From Liriodendron chinense (Eukaryota; Streptophyta; Magnoliopsida; Magnoliales; Magnoliaceae), in NCBI GenBank assembly GCA_003013855.2, contig ML058407.1, forward strand, positions 3,348,001-3,412,000: 64,000 bases of DNA. The letters are read 5' to 3'. This document shows, in pieces, positions 10,748 to 20,185 of the stretch. The position numbers and the translations under genes are program-made. The stretch's first letter is position 1. Each line of letters opens with the position of its first letter. Under the pieces are notes generated by a model that did not search any database, was not told the origin of the DNA, and was given only the letters and a program-made list of their open reading frames with translations.

Positions 10748-12705
10748 TGTTAGTGCACTTTTCCGTGGCATACTAGTGCACCTTGTTTGTCAATCACTTA
10801 CGTCAGTAAGTCTAGAGTCGGTTGAGCCCAAAGAAGACGAAGACCGAAGACTCAAGACGTCCAGCCGCATCAAGGAAGAAGTTTCAGGTAAATGAGATGC
10901 CTTGGTGCCTTAACCTCGACCAAAACCTAACCCCTTTGTATCTTTGATGACCTTAACCATATTTAGAACCATTTAGGCATCATAGATAAACCCTAGGTGT
11001 CCCTTTTGATCACCCTAACCTAGGTCTAAATGATCAAGCTGGAGAGAGTGGAGGTCAGCTCAATGCATAAGGGAACCAGGCTATGCAATGGCCAGCCGAC
11101 CGGTCATGACCGATCGGCCTTTACAAATCAAAGGAGGCCAGCAGGAGTGGCCGACCGGTCATGACCGGTCGGCCTATTATATTCAGCCCGTCCAGCAAAG
11201 GTAGCCGACCGGTCATGACCGGTCGGCCTGGGGGTTCCTACCTGTCCAGAAAGAGTGGCCGACCGGTCATGACCGGTCGACCTGATGAGCTTTGACTGTC
11301 CAATGAGGGGGTCCGACCGGTCATGACCGGTCGGCCCATGTAGTTGGCCTGCATTGATATGACCCTCCAGCAGGGGAGTCCGACCGGTCATGACCGGTCG
11401 GGACAGGTCGTTTTATGACCGTTTTATGCCCGTTTTATGACCGTTGGGGCTCTCGTTTCCTACATAAAGAGCTGCGGTTTTGGGCATTAAAAAAGGAATT
11501 TTGGAGGGAGAAAAGCCACCATTGAAGGAGATCTTTTGAGGCTCATTCCTTGACCTATGCAAGGCATCTTCCTTGTGCTTTAACACAAGATTAGAGCATT
11601 CCAAGCTCATGAAGAAGATGACCGTCATCCCCTCTTGATCTCTAGAGTTAGGAAGCTTCTTGATTGGCAAATTCTTGTCCTAAACTCGAAGATGAGATCG
11701 TTGTAGGTAAGAGACTCTAGGAAACCCATTCCCACTAAGTTGTAGAGTTCTCAAACCCATCCTCCTAGCACCTTGGGCATTTCAAGGCATCGCATGCAAG
11801 GTGTTTGATCGAATGTGGCTGAGGCATTGGAGACGCAACGGCGGCACGATCGAGGGAGCAAAGGGAAGCTGATTGAAGCACGGGAGAGCGGAGATCAAGC
11901 AACCCAATCCGGCGCTAAACAAGGGGCTCATCCGACAAGTTGGTTGTTTTATTTGAGAGTCCATTTTAGAGTTTGTTTGTCAACTCAACTTAGGGACGTT
12001 AGCCGTTCCTTGGCCCGTCAGCCGGGCCTAAACTAAGTCTCCAAGGGGGAGCCTCCGACACGGGAGTGAACGTGCGATTAGGTTGAGAGTTAGCCTATGT
12101 CTAAAACTCCGGATATGGTTGAGAGGTGAACCGATAAAACCTCCGTGTAAAGGTTGAGAGGTGAACCTCATTTAAAACCTCCGATAGTGAATGCCGGTGT
12201 ACTCAAAGGGGTTGAGTACTTGAACCGGGAGTGGAGTAGACATGTAGTCGAACCACTATACATCCTTGTGTTTGTGATTATTTTTTAGCACATTATATCT
12301 TTGCATTGTTAGTTTAATTGCTTAATTATGAATGCTTGATAGGAATGCATGCTAGGCACTTTTTAGGCATCCTCACACAAGATGTACCTTCACTACTTGT
12401 GTAGACTTGAGCTCATTGATCCACTCTCATAAGTCTACACAAGTTGCATAGGTTAGGAGTTTGATTAGTTGAATCTTTTACTTCCTATGCATGCTTAGAC
12501 TAGGACTATTTATTGCTTATACTTTTGCTAGTCTTGTGATTGGACCCACCTAGGCTTGGAAGCCGAGGTGTTCTTGCTTACATAGCTCAATCTGTTGAAT
12601 TGCATAAGTAGGCGAAAAGAATTTTAAAAAGGTCCTATTCACCCCCCCTCTAGGTCCATAGACATATCTCCAAGTATCTCTACAAGCGGTAAAACCGCAA
12701 TTTCA
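10748..12705 (+). mobile_element. Element E: solo LTR (1958 bp), probably Ty1/copia-like
   Basis: It starts TGTTAGTGCAC and ends CAATTTCA, and is flanked on both sides by GGAAC (10743-10747 and 12706-12710), a perfect five-base target duplication inside the B gag. No primer site, polypurine tract or retroelement coding sequence is present, so it is a solo LTR left by LTR-LTR recombination. ATTCACCCCCCCTCTAGG at about 12637-12654 resembles the 3' LTR end of Maximus/SIRE-type copia elements; this class call is tentative. Six evenly spaced palindromes lie at 11096-11401, and a weak TATA-like TACATAAAG follows at 11461. Repeated 'GGTTGAGAG..GTGAACC..AAAACCTCCG' units occur at about 12115-12182. 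Confidence 0.85.
11096..11401. repeat. Six palindromes with core GACCGGTCATGACCGGTC in element E
   Basis: The 22-bp palindromes (core shown, flanked by CC and GG) lie at 11096-11117, 11151-11172, 11205-11226, 11259-11280, 11313-11334 and 11380-11401. Starts are 55, 54, 54, 54 and 67 bp apart. Copies 1 and 4 each have a mismatch. The spacers are themselves loosely alike (CTGTCCA, CCAGCA), so the unit is a tandem repeat of about 54 bp. The array ends about 60 bp upstream of a TATA-like sequence. Confidence 0.95.
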
Positions 12706-12796
12706 GGAACAGCTAGTCGAAGAGAGGTTAATAAGACTGCCAGAATGCACGCGCCCGGAGGAAGCGAAGATGGTCAATCATCCCAGCTACTGCAGG
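12706..12796 (+). pseudogene. Fragment of the B gag between elements E and D
   Basis: Following the right GGAAC, the frame continues with 'VEERLIRLPECTRPEEAKMV' and then the start of the C-terminal HPSYC zinc-binding segment. It stops at 12796, where D is inserted, and continues after D at 23838. The wording matches the gag region just before the knuckle in plant Ty3/gypsy elements. Confidence 0.85.
12792..12796. repeat. Target-site duplication GCAGG of element D
   Basis: Left copy; the right copy is 23833-23837. Both abut the TG/CA ends of the D LTRs. Confidence 0.95.
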
Positions 12797-13906
12797 TGTT
12801 AACGTCAGATTCTGTAACAGGATCCTCTGGTCGTTCACCTTCTCTCCAATAGAGATTTCCTCCACCGGACCTATAAGAAGGCAGAAAGCAACTAAGGGTG
12901 GCTGGTGTCCAGCCGTTAGCCCTCCGATGCTTAAGTCAGGCAGAGCAAGAGAATAACCAGGCAAATCGAGGCTAGAGATTGATGGTTGTGTACCTGTATC
13001 TTAATGGAGTCTTCTCCTTATATAGATCTGGAAGGGTCCAATCTGTTACGTAAGATATCGAGATCCCACTGATTTCGTGTACGATACCGAGATCCCGCTG
13101 ATTTCATGGGATAAGATCCTTATCCTTAGAGAAGAGATCTAACCCAATGACTTGTCTTGACAATCACGTTACTTGATAGCAATCCCTTGAGTTTCAGAAC
13201 CATAAGAGAAGATAAGCCCAAAATCGGCCTATACGGGCTACTGGTACTGAAGGTTAAGGGGTGTCGTCACAGAGAAAGATGTTCGCATGTTGGAAGATGG
13301 TCGCGAGTCCAAGTGCTCGCTCATTTAGATGTAACACCTTTCAACAACTTGTGAGAAAGTCTGCTCGCAGGAAAAACACAATTTCTCGAAGCTTTGGTAG
13401 TCGGGCATCGTTTTCCTAATATACGAGCCTCGAGTGTGCATCAGAACCTGAAGAGGAAGATAGGAAGAGAGCCTCGAACAGATGTTCTCGATAGTCGGAT
13501 AAGGATGCTCGCGAGGTCGGAGTATCTTCAGAATATGCGAGTCTCGAACAGACGTTCTCGATAGTCGGATAAGGATGCTCGCGAGGTTGGAGTATCTTCA
13601 AAATATGCAAGTCTCGAACAGACGTTCTCGATAGTCGGATAAGGATGCTCGCGAGGTCTATCTCCAGCAGATGATCTTCGCTATTTTAACTATAACAGTG
13701 ACTCTTTAGCATATGATCTCGAGAGTCCAATGAGCTCCCCTTACTCATCCAATCTGTGACTCTCGAGCATATAATCTTGGGAGTCAAATGGGCACTTCCG
13801 TATTTACTCGATCTGCGACTCTCGATCAGATGATCTCGAGAGTCGAATGGGCGTCCGCGTAATCAACTTAGCAGCTAAGTTGATCTCCATCATTTTGCCT
13901 ATAACA
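12797..13906 (-). repeat. 3' LTR of element D (1110 bp)
   Basis: Read on the minus strand it starts TGTTATAGGC and ends CGTTAACA. A TATATAAGG TATA box (minus strand) lies at 13016-13024. It carries a 29-bp tandem duplication near 13076 ('CGAGATCCC.CTGATTTC') that the other LTR lacks. Three tandem units of about 77 bp lie at 13462-13665, and a run of palindromic TCTCGAGA-type motifs at 13715-13850. Confidence 0.93.
13462..13665. repeat. Three tandem units of about 77 bp in the D LTR
   Basis: Each unit contains 'GTTCTCGATAGTCGGATAAG' and 'GATGCTCGCGAGGT'. The matching block in the other LTR is at 23388-23585. On the minus strand it is in U3, upstream of the TATA box. Confidence 0.88.
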
Positions 13907-13920
13907 GATGCCCCCCAAGT
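13907..13920 (-). other. Polypurine tract of element D
   Basis: The minus strand reads ACTTGGGGGGCATC directly before the LTR start TGTTATAGG. This is the plus-strand primer of the element. Confidence 0.85.
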
Positions 13921-14170
13921 CCTTGCCGCCAAGAATTCTTAAGGGAAGGACTTAACTTACTATCACACGTAATTGCCCGCTGTCTTGATCGAGAACGGAA
14001 CCATACATGATGGGCTGGAATTAATGAGCGCCAGCTTTCCGCAGCCTTTCCGCAGACAGAAAGTGAAGAGACACTCGCCACGTGTCCGGAGAGTTAATGG
14101 GCGTGCCTGCTCGACTGCCGAGCCAAAGGGGGGGCTGCCGCGTGTCACCAGATGTGGCGGAATGATTGCC

Positions 14171-14180
14171 TATAAGTATA
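14171..14180 (+). promoter_or_regulatory. TATA box for the antisense gene of element D
   Basis: GCCTATAAGTATACGG stands 171 bp upstream of the ATG at 14342 and on the opposite strand to gag-pol. The interval is a C/T-rich leader. It suggests the antisense gene has its own promoter inside the element, separate from the LTR. Confidence 0.55.
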
Positions 14181-14341
14181 CGGAGTCCGCCATTTCTCTG
14201 GTTTTCTACAGAAGTTTTTTCGAAGGAAAGAATTCTCCCGTCATTTCCCTCTCCATCTTCTTCCTTTGGTGTTCTTCCTTCCTCTATTTTTCTATACTTG
14301 GTATATTTCCTTTTTTCTCTTTTTCTTCTTTTAATCTTCTC

Positions 14342-16533
14342 ATGGCTGGGAACTCTGACGAGACCACCGTTCCTCTAGGTGATGCCACTCCGGAATCCTC
14401 TGCTTCTAGCAGTGCGAGGGTTTCGGCAGGGAGATACACGGCATCCGGATATCCTTCTGTTTTATCGGAGGACCGGCTAGCTGAGTTACGGGAGAGACAT
14501 CTGATCCCCGACTCAGTCATTCTCCGATTGCCCGGAGATGAAGAGACACCAGACTCCCCTCCCCCAGGATGCGTAGCTTTTTATGAGTACCAACTCATCC
14601 TGGGGATACGCCTCCCCCTCCATCCCTTCATACGCGACGTTCTCCGATGTTACAAGATTGCCCCTGGGCAACTCATCGTGAACGGATGGAGGGTAGTTCT
14701 GGACTCCTTTGCCCTCTGGGCTCAGGCCGGCAACGGGGAGCTCATGGCGGAGGAGTTCCTCCATATGTTCCGTCTGAAGAAAGCACCCTCCAGCGAAGGC
14801 TGGTACTACCTGTGCTACTGGCACCGGGATAACTTCGTGCTGGGGAAACCCTCCTCGAACTATCCCGGCTGGAGGAAACGGTGGTTCTATGCTTCCGGGA
14901 ACTAGGAGTCTGCTTCCTCCAGGGGTCCAGGAGTTACCCGTTTTTTTCTGTGAAGGTAGGCACAGTCTCACATTGTACGGTTTTCTCCAGTTAAATATTT
15001 TAGGGTTTCATTTCATTCTTTGACCTCTGTTTATGCTCGCAGGTATCCCGGCCTTGAGAAAACCAAATTTGAAGGGGGGGATCAACGAGAAGATAGTCAA
15101 GGTGTACAAGGTGCCTATTGGTGATAGGCACATCGAGGCTTACTTGTCTCCCTCGCGACTCGCAGCAGCGGGATTAATATCCAGTTAAGAAGTCGCAATG
15201 ACAAAGGCGGGAGAAAAGAGGGGTCTGTTGCCTCGATTAAAAGGCACAAACTCAAAAAGGCAGAAAAAGACCGCCGAACCTTCTCATCCATCCGCCCGCA
15301 AGGGTAGCGATCAGCCTGCCCCTCTTGCGAGCATGGCTGGGGTACCGGCAGTGCCCAATATTCCCTCACTGGTGGTCGCACCTGGACCGCCAGTGATTAA
15401 CATCACTGACAACTCCCCGGATGGGGCTGGGTCCAGCTGCCCCCCAGCTGAAGAGGCTCGCGAGCAAATAGAGCCTCGTGAGACAACTCCTGCTCTCGAG
15501 CTGATCCCTGCTGCCGAGCAGGGACCTGCTCGCGAGTCGATGGCTCCGTCTCGCGAGTCAGCTGGGTTGGTCGTTGTCCAACCATCTGGAAGTGGGACAT
15601 ATTCTATCCCTCGCCACCTCCATCCAATATGCAAATTTTTATTCGAGAATGTTTCCCCCCAAACCTTTGGCTCTCTTCCCGAGCCAAGCCCTGAGAACCT
15701 CTTCCTTGAGGCGGGGGTAAGAATGGTGCAGGTAAAACCTTGGAGATTTAGTTTTAACTTCATTATTTTGGGGCTCTCAAATGTCTTTTTTCTCACGTTT
15801 TTTCCTTTTCATTTTGCAGGGCTTGGACCTCATCTTGCGGACGAAGCGAGATATCGTCACTGCTCTCCGCGTGATCGATGAGGCAGAAGGGAAGAGGATC
15901 GCCTTGGAGAAGGCGGTCCAGGGTCGGGATCAACTGCTCAAGGCCCGTGAAACAGTGATCTCGAAGAGAGATGAGGAGAAGAAGATCCTCATCGAGAAAG
16001 TTCAAGTCCCGACCGACAGGTATCAGTCCTTGGACTCTAACTTCGCGAAGCTCACAGGTTTGAAGGAGAAAGCGGAGAGAGAGAGGGAGATCTTTCGCCA
16101 AGACAAGATCTCATTGGAGGAGCGGCTAGCGGAGGCCAGGTCGTAGCTCAAAGAAGCCAATGATAACTTGGAGAAGGAGTGCTCCGCTCTTGCACAGCTC
16201 AAGGACGACTCGATCCACTGGGATGAGGAGAAAGTCGCCCTTGTAAAAATGCTCTCGGAGGAAGGACCTCGGGCAATTTCCGAGTTCCGGACTTCGCAGC
16301 TATATGACGATGAAAGATATGAGTCATATGATGCTGGTCGCGACTTTGCGCTAAGAGTAGTGCAACGAATGTCCCCATCCTTCGATATGGGGGAATTTAG
16401 GCGAGTCGCGATCATCATAGCTGCAGAGGAGCAAGCTGCTGCTGAGAACGAGGTGACCGAAGCCACGCAGGCTGGAGGGGTTCCAGAAATGGGCCCTGAA
16501 GTCGAGAGCACGACTCCTCCTCCGAGAGATTGA
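14342..16533 (+). pseudogene. Antisense gene of the Tat element ('putative gypsy type transposon' domain plus coiled coil), degraded
   Basis: Three exons are visible: 14342 to about 14955, 15043-15731 and 15820-16533. GT..AG sites bound both introns, and the second intron is in phase. Exon 1 carries a domain that matches the plant family annotated as putative gypsy-type transposon or Transposase_28: 'LPLHPFIRDVLRCYKIAPGQ', 'NGWRVVLDSFALWAQ' and 'WYYLCYWHRDNFVLGKPSSN'. Exon 2 is a low-complexity linker. Exon 3 is a long coiled coil rich in E, K, R and L, then a helical tail. Damage: TAG at 14903, a frame change before 14950, TAA at 15186 and TAG at 16144. Tat elements are known to carry such extra genes between pol and the 3' LTR; their function is not established. 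Confidence 0.75.
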
Positions 16534-17194
16534 TTTTCTTTTTTATTTTCCTTTCTCCTGTACTTGCGAGCTGATACTTGTAAACATTCGATATTAATGA
16601 AAAGTTATTTTTTTGGAAGTAGTGTTGTTTTTGTTTACTCTTTCCCTTTCATGCAATGAATGCCTTCTTGTTTCAATGAATTATGCTCAACCTGAGGGGT
16701 CGTAGTGACCATGCCCTCGTGGAGATAGACTATCAATTGAGAATGAATTGTGCTCAATCCGGGGGGTCGTGATGACCATACCCTCGTGGAGATAGACTGA
16801 TCTATCGATTGAGAAGAGTTGTGCTCAATCCGGGGGGTCGTGATGACCATACCCTCGTGGAGATAGACTGATCTATCGATTGAGAATGAGTTGTGCTCAA
16901 TCCGGGGGGTCGTGATGACCATACCCTCGTGGAGAGACTGATCTATCGATTGAGACTCCAAATTTACCAAGGGTAAGATGGTCGAGAATACAAACAAGCA
17001 CTTCTGCAATGTTGTTCTCGATCCATAAAATGAAAATGCGACCATCCTGAGTGAATTTAACCCTACCAAAGGTAGGCAATTGGTCAAGAGATCGTATGCA
17101 TCTTCGGGGCTATTCAGGTCCAAGTTAATGGAGTAGCGACCAAAAGATATCTTTTTACTTTATTCACGAAATGTCGTCATGAACTACATCAAAT
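16534..17194 (-). other. Non-coding spacer of element D between pol and the antisense gene
   Basis: It contains a four-copy tandem repeat (16678-16965), an A/T-rich stretch after the antisense gene that may hold its polyadenylation signal (about 16590-16610), and nothing else I can recognise. Confidence 0.7.
16678..16965. repeat. Four tandem units of about 70 bp downstream of D pol
   Basis: Units start near 16678, 16744, 16815 and 16889. Each has 'TGCTCAATCCGGGGGGTCGT', 'GATGACCATACCCTCGTGGA' and 'GACTGATCTATCGATTGAGA' or close forms. The first unit is the most diverged and the last has lost a few bases. The block lies between the convergent ends of pol and the antisense gene. Confidence 0.9.
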
Positions 17195-20161
17195 CTAGGG
17201 ATAGTATTGTAGCAAATGCTCTATGCACCAAGGGCGACGTACGGGTCTTCCCTGCATGTCTTCGAGGTAATAAGTACCGGGTCGCACAATCTTAATAATC
17301 CGATAAGGGCCTTCCCAATTTGGATCCAGCGAACGAGCGGGAACTCCGAGTTTTTGCCTCAGGACCAAATCTCCGGGCTGGAAGGATCTAGGTCGAATCT
17401 TAGCATTTTGATAACGAGCAATACGTTGTTGATATGCTGCCACTCGTACTTGGGAGGCATTTCTTCGTTCTTCCAAGAGATCGAGATGAAGTCGAAGGTC
17501 TTCTTGATTACTCGCGGGATCATACTGCTCGATTCGATATGAGGGCACTTGAATTTCCACCGGTACTACTGCGTCGACACCAAATGTTAAGGAGAAAGGG
17601 GTTTCACCTGTTGATGTACAAGCCGTGGTTCTATATGCCCATAGTACTTCTGGCAGAAGTTCTGGCCACACACCTTTACATTCACCTAGCTTGGTCTTTA
17701 AGTGGTGCTTGATGATCTTATTCACTGCCTCGACCTGCCCATTCGCCTGAGGATGATATGGAGAAGTGTAGAGATTACGTATCTTCCATTTTTCACAAAA
17801 TTCATTAAAGGCTACATTGTCGAACTGCGTTCCGTTGTCGGTAATTATAGTGTGAGGAAGTCCGAAATGGCATATGATATTTCTCCATATGAACTTAGTA
17901 GTTTGTTTCTCAGTAATCTTAGCTAATGGTTCTGCCTCGGCCCATTTGGTGAAGTAATCAACCGCCACAATTGCGAACTTATTTTGTCCCTTTCCCATGG
18001 GCAAGGGCCCAATGATATCGACCCCCCACTGAGCGAAAGGCCAAGGGCTATCAATTGGAGTCATCCGTTCGGATAGTACATGAGGTATAGGTGAATATCG
18101 TTGGCACTTGTCACATTTTTTAGAAAATTCAATTGCATCTGCTTGCATAGTGGGCCAATAATATCCTTGCCGCATCGCCTTATATGCTAGGGATCGCCCC
18201 CTGGGGTGATTACCACATGCCCCCTGGTGTACTTCGTCTAGAACACGAAGTGCTTCTTCTGGATGAAGACACCTTAAATAAGGCAAGGAAAAGCTCTTGC
18301 GTAACAATATTCCGTCTTGCAAGGTATACCTGGCAGCCCGAAGGCGAATTTGTCTTGCAGCTTTCTTGTCCTCTGGTAGGTATCCGTCTTTGAGATAAAG
18401 GATGATTGGATCCATCCAGCATGGAGATGATTGCACCGATATTACTTGCTCAAGAGTCGCTTGGTCAATACTCAGGTTCTGACGATGCTCGATGGGGACC
18501 GAATGTGATAACTCAGATTCTGGTGCAGAGGCGAGCTTTGCTAGGAAATCGGCAAGTTGGTTCTTCTCGCGAGGAATATGAATTATTTCATAAGTCTTCA
18601 GTTTTGCGAGCAGGATGAGGACACGAGACTTGTATAAGGCCATCTTTTCTTCTTTGGCCTCGAATTCACCAAGAACTTGGTTGACAATGAGCTGGGAGTC
18701 GCTATGAATTAGCAGATTCTGAATTGCGAGGACAATAGCCAGTTCGAGACCAACGATCAGGGCCTCATATTCTGCTTCATTATTTGAGACGCGAGAATCG
18801 AAACGCAGAGCATACTGGAAATGCGACCCGTCGAGAGCCACTAAAATCAGGCTCGCTCCGCTGCCAGTGGCCCGCGACGGCCCGTCCACGAAGAGTGACC
18901 AAGGAGGCTGGTCGCGGGTCATGGTATTATCATCGGAGGAGTATGTGAATTCGGCGATGAAGTCAGCCACGGCCTGGCCCTTGACTGCGGTCCTAGGACA
19001 GAAAGAGATATCGTGCTCGCTGATCTCGACCGCCCATTTGGTTAAGCGTCCGGAAGCCTCAGGTTTTTGAAGGACTTGCCGTAGTGGATGATTTGTTGGT
19101 ACTAGAATAGCATGGGCTTGAAAGTATGGTCGTAGTTTCCGAGCTGCCGTGACTAAGGCTAGGGCCAGCTTCTCCATATCAGAATACCTAGTTTCTGCAT
19201 CAACCATTGCTCGACTGATATAATAAACGGGCCTTTGCACCCCGGAATCTTCGCTTATCAAAGCGGCGCTAATGGCCGTAGTGGACACAGAAAGATAAAG
19301 AATGAGTTGCTCATGTGCTACAGGTTTAGATAAAATGGGAGGTGTGCTCATGTATTGCTTCAATTGTTGAAAGGCTTCCTCACACTCTGGCGTCCATTTC
19401 CAATCAGACTTAGCCGTTGCACGGAGGAGTTTGAAGAATGGTAAGCACTTGTCGGATGCTCGCGAGATGAACCTATTTAACAATGCGATGCGACCAGCCA
19501 GACGTTGGACGTCCTTCAGAGTGGTGAGGGATTTCATCTCTACCAATGCTTTTATCTTTTCAGGATTTGCCTCAATTCCTCGCTGACCGACCATGAATCC
19601 GAGGAACTTTCCAGCAGATACCCCGAATGCACACTTTTCTGGATTCAACTTCATCTGATATTTCCTCATCAGATCGAATGCTTCTCGAAGATCAGGGAGA
19701 TGATCATCTTCCACGATGCTTTTCACGAGCATGTTATCGACGTAAACTTCCATATTTCTGCCGATTTGGGCAGCAAATATTTTATTGACGGGGCGCTGAT
19801 AGGTGGCCCCTGCATTTTTAAGACCAAATGGCATTACCTGGTAGCAATATAGTCCCCGATCTGTGATGAAGGCGGTATGCTGGCTATCAGGTGGATGCAT
19901 CATGATCTGATTGTAACCAGAATAAGCATCCATAAAACTAAGCAGAGCGTGACCAGTTGTTGAATCGACCAACTGATCGATCCGTGGTGTCGGGAAGCTA
20001 TCTTTGGGACATGCTTTGTTCAAATCTGAATAGTCGACGCACATTCTCCATTTGCCATTAGCTTTCCGGACGAGAACTACATTCGTGACCCACTCTGGGT
20101 AATCAACCTCTTTTATGAAATTGACCGTGAGTAGCTTCTCCACTTCAGCTTTGATCACCAT
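17195..20161 (-). CDS. pol of element D: reverse transcriptase, two RNase H domains and integrase
   Basis: This 988-codon frame copies element RNA into DNA and inserts it. RT spans about residues 30-240, with D78 in 'FMDAYSGYNQ'. The YxDD box reads YVDN (residues 140-143): the last catalytic Asp is Asn because the codon at 19733-19735 is AAC. The connection RNase H fold lies at about 283-385. A second, archaeal-type RNase H follows at about 421-545 (FVDGPSRATGSGASLI, NEAEYEAL), as is known for Tat elements. Integrase has H645, H652, C683 and C686, and the triad D715, D775 and E811. The ATG is only the first Met: the reading is in phase with the gag-pro frame upstream, separated by one TGA at 20186-20188 and eight codons. 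No other stop is present. Confidence 0.93.
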   Translation of the reverse strand: MVIKAEVEKLLTVNFIKEVDYPEWVTNVVLVRKANGKWRMCVDYSDLNKACPKDSFPTPRIDQLVDSTTGHALLSFMDAYSGYNQIMMHPPDSQHTAFITDRGLYCYQVMPFGLKNAGATYQRPVNKIFAAQIGRNMEVYVDNMLVKSIVEDDHLPDLREAFDLMRKYQMKLNPEKCAFGVSAGKFLGFMVGQRGIEANPEKIKALVEMKSLTTLKDVQRLAGRIALLNRFISRASDKCLPFFKLLRATAKSDWKWTPECEEAFQQLKQYMSTPPILSKPVAHEQLILYLSVSTTAISAALISEDSGVQRPVYYISRAMVDAETRYSDMEKLALALVTAARKLRPYFQAHAILVPTNHPLRQVLQKPEASGRLTKWAVEISEHDISFCPRTAVKGQAVADFIAEFTYSSDDNTMTRDQPPWSLFVDGPSRATGSGASLILVALDGSHFQYALRFDSRVSNNEAEYEALIVGLELAIVLAIQNLLIHSDSQLIVNQVLGEFEAKEEKMALYKSRVLILLAKLKTYEIIHIPREKNQLADFLAKLASAPESELSHSVPIEHRQNLSIDQATLEQVISVQSSPCWMDPIILYLKDGYLPEDKKAARQIRLRAARYTLQDGILLRKSFSLPYLRCLHPEEALRVLDEVHQGACGNHPRGRSLAYKAMRQGYYWPTMQADAIEFSKKCDKCQRYSPIPHVLSERMTPIDSPWPFAQWGVDIIGPLPMGKGQNKFAIVAVDYFTKWAEAEPLAKITEKQTTKFIWRNIICHFGLPHTIITDNGTQFDNVAFNEFCEKWKIRNLYTSPYHPQANGQVEAVNKIIKHHLKTKLGECKGVWPELLPEVLWAYRTTACTSTGETPFSLTFGVDAVVPVEIQVPSYRIEQYDPASNQEDLRLHLDLLEERRNASQVRVAAYQQRIARYQNAKIRPRSFQPGDLVLRQKLGVPARSLDPNWEGPYRIIKIVRPGTYYLEDMQGRPVRRPWCIEHLLQYYP

Positions 20162-20185
20162 TTGCCTTTCTGCTGTGAAGGCACG

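Noticed and set aside
11096..11401. Evenly spaced palindromic repeats that look like a CRISPR array
   Set aside because: The spacers resemble each other, there is no cas gene, and the block lies in the promoter part of a plant LTR. It is a 54-bp tandem repeat with a palindromic core.
10748..12705. Element E as a complete small element (TRIM or LARD)
   Set aside because: No pair of terminal direct repeats, primer site or polypurine tract was found inside. One TG..CA unit with a target duplication fits a solo LTR better.
12797..12964. Small conserved frames at the inner end of both D LTRs
   Set aside because: They match only because the two LTRs match. They read through R-U5 and have no protein resemblance.
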